Origin: Neotabrizicola shimadae
Lineage (GTDB): Bacteria; Pseudomonadota; Alphaproteobacteria; Rhodobacterales; Rhodobacteraceae
Direction of reading: 5' to 3'
Length of the DNA stretch: 64,000 nucleotides
NCBI RefSeq assembly: GCF_019623905.1
Contig: NZ_CP069370.1
Location: 186,001-250,000 of the forward strand
The position numbers and the translations under genes are program-made. Of the stretch, positions 46,657-54,851 are shown piece by piece. Numbering within the stretch: position 1 is the stretch's first letter; every line of letters starts with the position of its first letter. The notes beneath the pieces were generated by a model, which saw only the letters and a program-made list of their open reading frames with translations, searched no databases and was not told where the DNA came from.

Positions 46657-47688
46657 TCAGGGTGTGAGCGCGGCTATCAGAGCCTCGACATCGGCCTCGG
46701 TCGTGCACCAGGAGGCGACGAGCCGCGCGGCCTCGCGCCTCGGTTCGGCGGGCATGTCGTAATAGACCGCCCCTGCGGCACGGGCGGGGCCGTGCCGACC
46801 TTCGGGCCAGTCGGCAAACACGATGTTGGCTTGCGCCGGATGCAGGAGCCGGGCACCCGGCAGCGCGGCCACCTTTTCGGCCACCAGCCCGCCCATACGG
46901 TTGGCGTGCATCGCCAGCCGCAGCCAGAGCCCTTCGGCGAGATAGGCCTCCATCTGCGCCGAGAGATAGCGGTGCTTGGAAAAGAGATGCCCGGCCCGCT
47001 TGCGCCGCAACTCGAATTCCCAGGCCTTCGCGGGATCGAAGATCACCACCGCCTCGACCCCCATCAGCCCGTTCTTTGTTCCGCCGAAGGAGAGAACGTC
47101 AACGCCGGCTTTCCAGGTCATGCCCGCCGGGCTGCTGGCGGTGGCGACCAGTGCATTGGCGAAACGCGCGCCGTCCAGGTGCACGGGTATGCCCGCCTCG
47201 CGGGCCATCGAGGACAGCGCAGCGATCTCGGCCGGGGTGTAGACCGTGCCGGCTTCGGTGACGTTGGTGAGGGTCAGGATGCCCTTCTGCACCGAGTGCA
47301 CGCCGCCCGCGCCGGTGCGCGCAAGCACGGGCGCCAGGGTTTCAGGCGTCATCTTCCCATGCGCGCCGGGAACCAGAACGAGTTTGGCCCCGGCGGTGTA
47401 GAATTCCGGCGCGCCACATTCGTCCTCGGCCACATGGGCATGGGTATGACAGAACACGGCGCCCCAGGGCGGGCAGAAGGTGGCCAGCGCCAGCGCATTG
47501 GCCGTCGTGCCGGTGGGGACCAGGAAGACGGCGGCTTCGGGTGCCTCGAAGATCTCGCGCAGTCGGGCGGTGACGTGAGCCATGATTTCGTCTGCGCCAT
47601 AGCCGCGGGCATAGCCTTCATTGGCGCGAGCCAGTGCGGCCAGAACCTCGGGCGGCACGGGCGATCCGTTGTCGGAGGCGAAGAACAT
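46657..47688 (-). CDS. Low-specificity threonine aldolase-type PLP enzyme
   Basis: 343 residues from ATG 47688 (GGGAG eight bases upstream). Fold-type I PLP enzyme with the N-terminal SDNGSPVPPEVL, the cofactor-binding histidine region HLDGARFANA and the Schiff-base lysine in LSFGGTKNGLMG. It splits threonine or other beta-hydroxy amino acids into glycine and an aldehyde. A 140-base gap to the convergent enolase gene shows nothing recognisable. Upstream is ycgN, about 107 bases away. Confidence 0.9.
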   Translation of the reverse strand: MFFASDNGSPVPPEVLAALARANEGYARGYGADEIMAHVTARLREIFEAPEAAVFLVPTGTTANALALATFCPPWGAVFCHTHAHVAEDECGAPEFYTAGAKLVLVPGAHGKMTPETLAPVLARTGAGGVHSVQKGILTLTNVTEAGTVYTPAEIAALSSMAREAGIPVHLDGARFANALVATASSPAGMTWKAGVDVLSFGGTKNGLMGVEAVVIFDPAKAWEFELRRKRAGHLFSKHRYLSAQMEAYLAEGLWLRLAMHANRMGGLVAEKVAALPGARLLHPAQANIVFADWPEGRHGPARAAGAVYYDMPAEPRREAARLVASWCTTEADVEALIAALTP

Positions 47689-47795
47689 GGGGTCACTCCC
47701 TTGCAAGGCGGGGGCGAGACTGCACCGACGCGGGCGGAATGGCCAGAGGGCGTGCGGGGAACGAATCTTCTGCCAAAACTCGGGGTGTCGCGGGG

Positions 47796-48266
47796 TCAGC
47801 CGATGCCCTGACCGGTCCAGTCGCCGGGGATGACGTAGTCGTCCCAGTCATCCTCGGGCACCGATCCTTCCGGCAGGGTCCATCCCTTCACCGACTGGCC
47901 GGCCTTGTGGGTGCTGTCGGGGTCGCCTGTCACCAGCGGATGCCAGTCGGGCAGTGTCTCGCCCTGCCAGAGCAAGCGGTAGGCGCAGGTGGCGGGCATC
48001 CAGTAGGCGATCTTCGGCAGGCTTTTCGGCGTGAGCCGCACGCATTCCGGCACATGGGCGAAGCGGTTGCCATAGTCGGAACAGCGGCAGGTCTCGCCAT
48101 CCAGCAGGCGGCAGGCGATGCGGGTGTATTCGACCTCGCCGGTGTCTTCGTATTCCAGCTTGTTCAGGCAGCATTTGCCGCAGCCGTCGCACAGCGCCTC
48201 CCATTCGGCAGGAGTGAGCTTCTTCAGGGGAACGGTTTCCCAGAACCGGGCGCGGAGCTTGGACAT
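47796..48266 (-). CDS. YcgN-family cysteine-cluster protein
   Basis: 156 residues of the UPF0260/YcgN family, with eight or more cysteines, including CDGCGKCCLNK, IACRLLDGETCRCSDY and PATCAYRLLW. The cluster pattern suggests bound zinc or an iron-sulfur centre; the biochemical role is not known. It follows ribF by 40 bases on the same strand. Confidence 0.9.
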   Translation of the reverse strand: MSKLRARFWETVPLKKLTPAEWEALCDGCGKCCLNKLEYEDTGEVEYTRIACRLLDGETCRCSDYGNRFAHVPECVRLTPKSLPKIAYWMPATCAYRLLWQGETLPDWHPLVTGDPDSTHKAGQSVKGWTLPEGSVPEDDWDDYVIPGDWTGQGIG

Positions 48267-48306
48267 GGGGCGGACCCTGCGCCGGGGCAGGGAAAAAGGG
48301 AAGGGG

Positions 48307-49230
48307 TCAGAGTACGGAGAGGATCTCTCGCGCGCGGCTGCAATCGGCCGACATCTGTGCGATGAGGCCGGGCAGGCTGTCGAACTTCATTTCGGGGCGC
48401 AGGTAATCGACGAAGGCCACCGAAAGCTGCTGGTCGTAAAGATCGCCCGAGAAATCGAAGAGGAAGGTTTCCAGGTTCGGACGGTTCTCGCCGAACATCG
48501 GGCGCACACCCAGGCTGGCGGCGCCGATGAAGCTGCCGGTGTAGGGGCCGGTCAGCACATCGACCTTGACGGCATAGACGCCAAGGCGGGGCAAGTGCAG
48601 CCCGTCCACCGACATGTTGGCGGTGGGATAGCCGAGGTCGCGACCGCGCTTTTCGCCGTGGATCACCATGCCTTCGATGCGGTGCCAGTGGCCCAGCATC
48701 GCGGCGGCATCGCGCGGGCGGCCTTCGGTGAGGGCGCGGCGGATCGCGGTGGAGGAGATCTCTTCCCCCGATTCCTTCATCAGGGGAGCGATGGTAACTG
48801 CAAAGCCGTGCTCACGCCCAAGGGCGGCCAGGTCTTCTGCCGAACCGGCCCGGCCCTTGCCAAAGCGGAAATCCTCTCCAACGACGACATGCGCAAGGCC
48901 CAGGCCATCGGCCAGCACTTCGCTGGCGAAGGCTTCGGGGGTCAGGCCGGCCAGAGTGGCGTCAAACGGCAGTTCGAACAGGTGTTGCACACCCAACTTG
49001 GCCAGGCGGCTGGCCCGGGCCTCGGGGTTCATCAGGCGAAAGGCGGGGGCGGTGGGGGCAAAGTACTGCCGAGGATGGGGTTCGAAGGTGACCAGACCCA
49101 GGGGCCCGTGGCCGCGGGCCAGCGCGATGACTGACTGATGGCCGCGGTGGACGCCATCAAAGTTGCCCATGGCAACCGACGTGCCGCGGGTGGCCGGATC
49201 GAGCCCCTGCCAGGTGCGGTGAATCAGCAT
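48307..49230 (-). CDS. ribF: Bifunctional riboflavin kinase / FAD synthetase
   Basis: 307 residues. N-terminal nucleotidyltransferase domain with GNFDGVHRGHQ (the HxGH-type motif) and SSTAIRRAL, C-terminal riboflavin kinase domain (GRDLGYPTANM). It turns riboflavin into FMN and then FAD in the cytoplasm. FMN, its first product, is the ligand of the riboswitch at 62752 that controls the riboflavin importer in this window. It is 39 bases after the MaoC gene. Confidence 0.96.
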   Translation of the reverse strand: MLIHRTWQGLDPATRGTSVAMGNFDGVHRGHQSVIALARGHGPLGLVTFEPHPRQYFAPTAPAFRLMNPEARASRLAKLGVQHLFELPFDATLAGLTPEAFASEVLADGLGLAHVVVGEDFRFGKGRAGSAEDLAALGREHGFAVTIAPLMKESGEEISSTAIRRALTEGRPRDAAAMLGHWHRIEGMVIHGEKRGRDLGYPTANMSVDGLHLPRLGVYAVKVDVLTGPYTGSFIGAASLGVRPMFGENRPNLETFLFDFSGDLYDQQLSVAFVDYLRPEMKFDSLPGLIAQMSADCSRAREILSVL

Positions 49231-49269
49231 GTGTCCCCGGTTTCCGGGGCGTGATCCCCGTTGGTCGCG

Positions 49270-49725
49270 TCAGTCGAACTTGCGGCTTGGCGCCAGAACC
49301 AGCGCCTCGCCCTTGAGGACCATGGTTTTACCCACCGAGCAGTGGGTTTCAAGGGTGACCCGCCGCTTTGCGTGGTCGATGGCCAGCACCTTGACCTCGG
49401 CCGTGACCCGGTCGCCGGGGCGGACGGGGGCGAGGAACTTCAGCGACTGGCCCAGGTAGACAGTGCCATGGCCGGGCAGCTGCTCGCCGATGACGGCGCT
49501 GATCAGCGCGGCGGTAAGCATCCCGTGCGCGATGCGGCCTTCGAAGATGGTGTCCTGGGCATAGCCTTCATCCAGATGGACGGGATTGCGGTCGGTCGAG
49601 ACCTCGGCGAACAGCTGGATGTCGCGGTCCGTCACCTCCTTCGTGAGGCTGCGGGTCATGCCGATTTCAAGATCTTCGATGCAGATCGTGCCGCGCGGCA
49701 GGTTGTGAGTGGTGTCAAGCATCAT
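49270..49725 (-). CDS. MaoC-family (R)-specific enoyl-CoA hydratase-like protein
   Basis: 151 residues, single hot-dog domain with the full hydratase-2 motif: FAEVSTDRNPVHLDEGYA and GRIAHGMLTAALISAVIGEQLPG in separate segments. The catalytic D and H are present, unlike the first plus-strand MaoC gene at 6425. It likely makes (R)-3-hydroxyacyl-CoA, as PhaJ does. It lies between the HAD gene and ribF on minus. Confidence 0.88.
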   Translation of the reverse strand: MMLDTTHNLPRGTICIEDLEIGMTRSLTKEVTDRDIQLFAEVSTDRNPVHLDEGYAQDTIFEGRIAHGMLTAALISAVIGEQLPGHGTVYLGQSLKFLAPVRPGDRVTAEVKVLAIDHAKRRVTLETHCSVGKTMVLKGEALVLAPSRKFD

Positions 49726-49837
49726 GGCTGGTCCCGTCTGGATAGGAGAGTCCTAGCACATGCTGCGGCGCAGCGCAATTCCATCGCGCAAGAATACTTC
49801 GCCTGCTCCACTTTGGTCGTAACAAAGTTGCTTTGGC

Positions 49838-50731
49838 TTAGCGGAGATGGCCGATGGTGAAGGTGGGGGACATCATCTTCTCGTTGAGCCAGGTTTCGAG
49901 CAGGGCCTTGTCGGGGTTGTCGGAATCGGGGCCGAAGGATTCGGCGTCGATGCCGCCCGAGACGTAGAGCGAGTCGATGCCTTCGCCCATGGCGCCCTGG
50001 ATGTCGGTGGCGATGCCGTCGCCCACGGCGAGAAGCTGGGCGTCGTCCTTCAGGCCAAGCCGGGCGAGGCGGCGGCGGGCGAGGTCGTAGATCGGCGGGT
50101 GGGGCTTGCCGAAGTACAGCGCCGAGCCGCCCATTTCCTCGTATTCGCGGGCCAGCGCGCCGGCGCAGTACAGGAGCTTGTCGCCGAAGTGGACCACGAT
50201 GTCGGGGTTGGCGCAAAGGAAGGGCAGGCCGAGGGTCTTTCCCATCAAAAGCTCTCCCCGGTAGTCGGCCGGGGTCTCGGAGAGGTCGTCGCGCAGGCCG
50301 GTGCAGACGATGCCCTCGGCGTCCTGAAGCTTGCTGACGCGCTGGACCTTTGGCTGGCTGGCGGCCAGTTCCGCCAGGTCCTGGGCGAAGTCGGTGTAGA
50401 AGGGTTCATCCTTGGGCGCGCCGATGGGATAGACCTTGCGGCCCACGGCGCCGGACAGAAGCGCATACTGCGCGGCATCGCCCGAGGAGACCACACCATC
50501 CCAGGCGTCGCGCGGCACGCCAAGGCTATCCAACTGGGCGATGACCGAAGAGGCGGGGCGCGGGGCGTTGGTCACGAGCATGACCTTGCCGCCGGTGCGG
50601 CGGAAGCCCTGCAGCGCGGCGACCGCAGCGGGGAAGGGGCGCTTGCCGTCGTGCAGGCAGCCCCAGAGGTCGCACAGGAGCGCGTCGTAGCGGGGGGCGA
50701 TGGCGGCGAGGGAAGGGATGATCTCGGTCAT
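49838..50731 (-). CDS. HAD-superfamily class IIA phosphatase
   Basis: 297 residues from ATG 50731 (AGAGGAG upstream); a longer frame continues into the rhodanese gene on the other strand and is rejected. The nucleophile motif reads YDALLCDLWGCLHDG (first D, with W where many have D+2 = G-x), motif II VTNAPRP and C-terminal VGDGIATDIQGA. This is the NagD-like family often found near ribF in Rhodobacterales. It probably dephosphorylates a small metabolite; substrate unknown. Confidence 0.86.
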   Translation of the reverse strand: MTEIIPSLAAIAPRYDALLCDLWGCLHDGKRPFPAAVAALQGFRRTGGKVMLVTNAPRPASSVIAQLDSLGVPRDAWDGVVSSGDAAQYALLSGAVGRKVYPIGAPKDEPFYTDFAQDLAELAASQPKVQRVSKLQDAEGIVCTGLRDDLSETPADYRGELLMGKTLGLPFLCANPDIVVHFGDKLLYCAGALAREYEEMGGSALYFGKPHPPIYDLARRRLARLGLKDDAQLLAVGDGIATDIQGAMGEGIDSLYVSGGIDAESFGPDSDNPDKALLETWLNEKMMSPTFTIGHLR

Positions 50732-50814
50732 GGCGGGCTCCTCTGTTGCCCCGTTGTGGCCGCTGGCGCGCAGGAAGGGAAGGGCGGGATTGCCTGCCGG
50801 CTGGGCGCACTTAT

Positions 50815-50830
50815 ATTCTTTGTGTCGAAT
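50815..50830. promoter_or_regulatory. SqrR-type operator, ATTC-N8-GAAT
   Basis: ATTC-TTTGTGTC-GAAT, a perfect inverted repeat with the half-sites and 8-base spacing known for Rhodobacter SqrR. It ends 16 bases before the rhodanese ATG, where it would cover the transcription start or ribosome-binding region. It also faces the divergent HAD gene about 84 bases away. Confidence 0.65.
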
Positions 50831-50846
50831 GTGATGGGGGGGGACG

Positions 50847-51242
50847 ATGCGCCTGACTGCCCGGATGCTTCTTGTCGCGGCGCTTGCGCTGCCGGTCCTG
50901 CCTGCCGGCGCGGGCGAGGTCGTGGTGACGCAGATGTCGGTCGAGGAGATGAAGGCCAGTGGCGCGCTGGTGGTGGACATCCGCACGCCCGAGGAATGGG
51001 CAGAGACCGGGGTGATCGAGGGGGCGAAGCTCGTCACCTTCACCGATGCTGAGAGCTTCCTGGCAACGGTGGGGCCGGATCTGGCGGACGGGCGCGACCT
51101 CGTTCTGGTGTGCCGGTCGGGGCGGCGAAGCGGTGCCGCAGCCGAGGCGCTGCAATCGCTGATCCCGAACCGCATCGTCTCGCAGGACGGGGGCATGAAC
51201 GTGTTGATCGGCGAGGGCTACCAGGCGGTGCCGCCGGGCTGA
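50847..51242 (+). CDS. Periplasmic rhodanese-like sulfurtransferase
   Basis: 131 residues. A signal peptide (about 1-22, ending PAGAGE) precedes one rhodanese domain. The catalytic C89 sits in the loop CRSGRRSG, a six-residue loop typical of small-sulfur-acceptor rhodaneses; the earlier DIRTPEEWAETG motif is intact. It should move sulfane sulfur from thiosulfate or persulfides in the periplasm. A SqrR-type operator precedes it and a strong terminator follows, so it is a one-gene unit. Confidence 0.9.
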   Translation: MRLTARMLLVAALALPVLPAGAGEVVVTQMSVEEMKASGALVVDIRTPEEWAETGVIEGAKLVTFTDAESFLATVGPDLADGRDLVLVCRSGRRSGAAAEALQSLIPNRIVSQDGGMNVLIGEGYQAVPPG

Positions 51243-51246
51243 ATGA

Positions 51247-51276
51247 CAAAGGGCCGGGGATGACCCCGGCCCTTTG
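51247..51276. terminator. Bidirectional terminator between rhodanese and ppaC
   Basis: A 13-pair stem CAAAGGGCCGGGG / CCCCGGCCCTTTG with an ATGA loop, five bases after the rhodanese stop and 19 before the ppaC stop. The AAA/TTT ends give a short T-run in both directions. Confidence 0.85.
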
Positions 51277-51294
51277 GCTTCAGTGCGGTGAAAG

Positions 51295-52212
51295 TCAGAC
51301 CTTCAGCGCCGGGATGATCTGCTTCTTGCGGGACATGATGCCCGGCAGGACCACGGTGTCGCCCTTGACGGTGCAGCCGAAGGAGGCTTCGGCGATCTTC
51401 TTCACCAGGTCGTTCGGGACGAGGAGGGTCGCCTCTTCCTTCAGGATGTCGATGACGAACAGGAGGACCTGATCGGCGCCGTCTTCCTTGGCGACGGCGG
51501 GCATCGAGGCCATCAGGCTGGCCTTGCGGTCCAGAAGGACCTTGGGCGCCGTGGTCTCGAGCACCGAGACGCGCAGCTCGGTGCCGTCGACGTTGTACTC
51601 CTTCGAGTCCATCCGCAGCAGGGCGGCGTCGGAGAAGGCGGAGACGTCGGACTTGGCCTCGAACAGCCTGGCCGCGAATTCCGGGATGGAGATGCTCAGG
51701 TCGGCGGCCAGTTTCTCGGCCACGGCCTTGTCATGCGGCGTGGTGGTGGGCGAGCGGAACTCCAGCGTGTCGGAGAGGATGCAGGAGAGCATCGCGCCCT
51801 TGATGGCCTTCGGGGCCTTCGCCAGATCGGCGCCCATCAGGTCGTGAAGGATGGTGGCGGTGCAGGCCAGCGGGCGGATGGTGATGTCGATGGGGGTCTT
51901 GGTCTTGATGCCGCCGACCAGCATGTGGTGGTCGATGATGCCGACGACCTTGGCGTCGTTGATCGAGGGCGGCAGTTCGGCGGGGTTGTTGGTGTCCACG
52001 ATCACGCAGGTGTCGTCGGCCGCGACGTCCGAGATGATCTCGGGCTTGTCCAGACCCCAGTGCTTGAGGACGAAGGCGGCCTCGGTGTTGGGTTCGCCGA
52101 GGAGCACGGGCTTGGCGGGGGTGCCCTTCACCTCGGTCAGGTACCAGGCCCAGATGATGGGCGAGCCGGTGGAATCGGTGTCGGGGGATTTGTGGCCGAA
52201 GACCTTGATCAT
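51295..52212 (-). CDS. ppaC: Manganese-dependent inorganic pyrophosphatase
   Basis: 305 residues of family II (DHH) pyrophosphatases: metal-binding GHKSPDTDST at the N-terminus, DTNN near residue 74, and the DHH motif in GIIDHHMLVGG. The C-terminal DHHA2 domain carries the substrate-binding SRKKQ. It hydrolyses pyrophosphate in the cytoplasm. Its promoter region contains the second copy of the palindromic element. Confidence 0.95.
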   Translation of the reverse strand: MIKVFGHKSPDTDSTGSPIIWAWYLTEVKGTPAKPVLLGEPNTEAAFVLKHWGLDKPEIISDVAADDTCVIVDTNNPAELPPSINDAKVVGIIDHHMLVGGIKTKTPIDITIRPLACTATILHDLMGADLAKAPKAIKGAMLSCILSDTLEFRSPTTTPHDKAVAEKLAADLSISIPEFAARLFEAKSDVSAFSDAALLRMDSKEYNVDGTELRVSVLETTAPKVLLDRKASLMASMPAVAKEDGADQVLLFVIDILKEEATLLVPNDLVKKIAEASFGCTVKGDTVVLPGIMSRKKQIIPALKV

Positions 52213-52313
52213 GGAATGGGTTCCGTGGCTTGGGAGCTATGGCGGGCCTTATAGGCAAGGGGCCGGGCGTTGTCACGGGGCAGGCTTTCGCTGCGCCCGG
52301 CCGGCCCGGCGGG

Positions 52314-52387
52314 GGCGTCCGAGCTCGGACGCTTGCCTCGATTCTGCAATATCAATGGCTTGCCCGGCCGAGTTAACTTGGACTTAA
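52314..52387. repeat. Palindromic intergenic element, copy 2
   Basis: The same 18-bp palindrome (52315-52332) with TCAATGG exactly 20 bases on (52352-52358), then GTTAAC and TTGGAC (52372-52383). It lies between the DMT stop and the ppaC start, palindrome nearest ppaC. The right end also reads TTAA-N7-TTAA (52373-52387), the spacing of alphaproteobacterial CtrA sites. The 21 bases at 52314-52334 are identical to copy 1. Confidence 0.7.
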
Positions 52388-52413
52388 CTTCTGGTGCCGA
52401 GGGGGCCGGCGCG

Positions 52414-53283
52414 TCATGTCGGCGCGGGGCGCCGGTTTTCCGCAAGGATATGGGCGATCACTGCGGCCATGACCACGGTTCCGCCGATCAGCGTCGCCGG
52501 AGCCGGGGTTTCGTTGAACACGAGCCAGACCCAGAGCGGGGCCACCGGCGCCTCGAGCGCACCCAGAAGCGCGGTTTCCACCGGCGGCAGGTGGCGCGAG
52601 CCGATCAGGAACAGGCTGAAGCCGATGGCCGAGTTCACGAGCCCGAAGGCCGCCAGAAGCATGATCTGTTCGCCGGTCGGGTGCAGGGTCGTTGCGAAAG
52701 GCAGGGCGACCACTGCCGCAATCACGCCGGAAAGCGCCCCGGCGGGCAGGGTGGGGATGTCTGGCGAGCGGCGGCCGATGACGATGAGAAAGGCCATGCC
52801 GATGGTCATGCCGAGCGCCATCAGGTCGCCCAGAAGCGTGCCGTCATGGCCGAAGCCCACCATGATCACGGCCCCCGCCAGCGCGGCGGCGCAGGCCAGA
52901 AGGGCGGAAGCTGGTGGTCGTTCGCCCAGCATCAGCCAGCCGAGACCGGCGGCGAGAAAGGGCACGGCGGCATAGATCACCGAGACATGGGCAATCGAGG
53001 TGTTGGTCAGCGCCCCGATGTAGAGGAACATCCCTGCCGTGGAGATGAAGGTGTAGAGCCAGCCGGTGCGTCCGAGGCGCGCAAAGCCCTTGAAGCCCGC
53101 CAGCCCCTGCGTGGCCAGAAGCACCGCCAGCAGCCCCAAAGTGGCAAAGACCCCGCGCCAGACGAGCACGCTGGCGGTATCGAGGTCGATGAAGCGGATG
53201 AAGAGGCCGGCCGTGCTCCATGCCAGGGTCGAGGCCGTCACGATGAGGAAGCCGAGGCGGCGGTCGGGACGGAAGGCGGGCAT
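52414..53283 (-). CDS. DMT/EamA-family transporter
   Basis: 289 residues, ten predicted membrane helices, two EamA repeats (RRLGFLIVTASTLAWSTAGLF; GGTVVMAAVIAHILAENRR at the end). A drug/metabolite exporter-type protein with no readable substrate. It is upstream of ppaC on the same strand but separated by about 200 bases that hold the palindromic element. Confidence 0.86.
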   Translation of the reverse strand: MPAFRPDRRLGFLIVTASTLAWSTAGLFIRFIDLDTASVLVWRGVFATLGLLAVLLATQGLAGFKGFARLGRTGWLYTFISTAGMFLYIGALTNTSIAHVSVIYAAVPFLAAGLGWLMLGERPPASALLACAAALAGAVIMVGFGHDGTLLGDLMALGMTIGMAFLIVIGRRSPDIPTLPAGALSGVIAAVVALPFATTLHPTGEQIMLLAAFGLVNSAIGFSLFLIGSRHLPPVETALLGALEAPVAPLWVWLVFNETPAPATLIGGTVVMAAVIAHILAENRRPAPT

Positions 53284-53426
53284 GGAGAAGAAATCCGGTT
53301 AAGCCCTTGGTGTGGTGGCACGAGGCCACATTGTCAACGACCGGGGGGCCTCGGCAAGGTTGGCAGGTCCGAAACACGCCGGACCATCGCCACGCTTACG
53401 CCCGACGTGTCGCGGAGCCTGTCCGG

Positions 53427-54335
53427 ATGAAGAACTGCATCAAGACACCGATTCCGGAAATCTACGAAGCCGCCGAACAACTTTCGGCGGCGGTAGACGC
53501 GCATCTGGTCGGCGATACGGGCTTGGCGAGGGAGCAGTTCCGTCGCGCTGACTCGCGGATTGTCTGGGAATGGACCAATCCGGCGTGGTCGCGCCCCGAC
53601 AAGAATGTTCTGGTGCCCAAGCCACTTGGAGACAGCCGGACTGTTCCGAAGGCCGAGCGAGTTCCTGACCGAAGCATAGCGCCCCATGTAAGGAAGGCCG
53701 TTCTTCGGCGGGACGGACATCGTTGCCGATACTGCGGGATCCCGGTTGTCGATGCGGCGATCCGCAAGATTGCCCACAGACATTACCCGGAGGTCGTACC
53801 GTGGAATCCGCGCGACAACGCGGCTGAACATGCGGGATTCCAATGCCTATGGCTGCAGTACGATCATGTCGTGCCGCACAGCCACGGCGGCCGTTCGACG
53901 GCGGACAATGTTGTCATCTGCTGCGCGCTTTGCAACTTTGGCAAGGATCGCTTTACCCTTCGCCAACTTGGTCTCGCTGACCCGCGCGACCGCGCCCCGG
54001 TGCGGACAGATTGGGACGGCTTGGAACGCTTGAGGGAAGCAATGTCTGTGCGTGTCGCGGCGCAGTCGCCGCCGGGGACTCCTGGGCGTGACAGCGGGTC
54101 GCCAGGAACTCCTGACGGGGGTGCGCTGGTGTCGCGCTTCCTGCCTGGAGCATGGACCAGCGCAGGATACCTCTTCACCCCGCCTGTGCAGGGCAAGGAG
54201 CGATGGTTCCGACTGGACCAGAGCATCAGTGTTGAGCCCGTCGAGCGGGCTGGAGTGAAAGGCTATCGCCTGCGATGCGATCCGGCGATCTTGCGGCGAC
54301 GGGGCATCGAGCCGGGCTTGCTGGACGAAGCGTGA
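53427..54335 (+). CDS. HNH-endonuclease-domain protein
   Basis: 302 residues from ATG 53427. The middle holds an HNH module with two zinc-type knuckles: CRYCG, then YDHVVPHSHGGRSTADNVV and CALCNFGKDRF. The N-terminal 90 and C-terminal 100 residues are unlike any family I recognise. Codons such as CAA, CGA and AGG and lower GC than the neighbours suggest a recent arrival. No restriction, phage or toxin partners are next to it. It could be a defence nuclease or a remnant of a mobile element. Confidence 0.8.
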   Translation: MKNCIKTPIPEIYEAAEQLSAAVDAHLVGDTGLAREQFRRADSRIVWEWTNPAWSRPDKNVLVPKPLGDSRTVPKAERVPDRSIAPHVRKAVLRRDGHRCRYCGIPVVDAAIRKIAHRHYPEVVPWNPRDNAAEHAGFQCLWLQYDHVVPHSHGGRSTADNVVICCALCNFGKDRFTLRQLGLADPRDRAPVRTDWDGLERLREAMSVRVAAQSPPGTPGRDSGSPGTPDGGALVSRFLPGAWTSAGYLFTPPVQGKERWFRLDQSISVEPVERAGVKGYRLRCDPAILRRRGIEPGLLDEA

Positions 54336-54368
54336 CAGCCAAAGGCCGCGTCCCCGCAAAGGCGCTTC

Positions 54369-54404
54369 TTGACTTGCGGCACGAATCGTAACATTAAAAG
54401 TTAC
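54369..54404 (+). promoter_or_regulatory. Putative promoter/operator of the Rrf2 gene
   Basis: TTGACT (54369-54374) and an AT-rich CATTAA 17 bases on (54392-54397) overlap an inverted repeat GTAAC-N7-GTTAC (54388-54404). The repeat ends one base before the ATG. The start point would fall at or next to the ATG, giving a leaderless transcript. Confidence 0.45.
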
Positions 54405-54848
54405 ATGAACCACGACAGCCGCCTTTCCTCGGTCCTGCACGCGCTCTTGCACATGGCGGAGCGGGAGGGGCCGATGACCTCGGAAGAGTTGGGCAAGTGC
54501 CTAGGCACGCATCCGGTTGTGGTGCGGCGCACGATGGGGTTGTTGCGGGAGGCGGGGCTTGTCGCCTCGGACCGGGGCAAGGCGGGGGGCTGGCGCATCG
54601 TGGCGGATCTGGACCGCGTGACGCTGCGCCAGTTGCACGAGGCCCTGGGCGAGCCGGCGCTGTTTGCCGTGGGAAACCGGAACATGGCGCCGCAATGCCT
54701 GGTGGAGCAGGCGGTGAACGCGGCCCTGGACGGGGCCTTTGCCGAGGCGGAGGCGCTTCTGCTGGAGCGGTTTGGCCGGGTGACGCTGGCGATGCTGGCC
54801 GAGGATTTTGCGCGGCGTCACGCCGCGCGTCGGCAGGACAAGGGATAG
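54405..54848 (+). CDS. Rrf2-family transcriptional regulator
   Basis: 147 residues from ATG 54405. Winged helix-turn-helix (DSRLSSVLHALLHMAE; LGTHPVVVRRTMGLLREAGLV; wing GKAGGWRIV). It has only two cysteines (in GKCLG and PQCLVE) and lacks the three-cysteine iron-sulfur cluster set of IscR or NsrR, so it resembles the YwnA-like branch. It probably represses itself and the flavin oxidoreductase four bases downstream. Confidence 0.87.
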   Translation: MNHDSRLSSVLHALLHMAEREGPMTSEELGKCLGTHPVVVRRTMGLLREAGLVASDRGKAGGWRIVADLDRVTLRQLHEALGEPALFAVGNRNMAPQCLVEQAVNAALDGAFAEAEALLLERFGRVTLAMLAEDFARRHAARRQDKG

Positions 54849-54851
54849 GAC

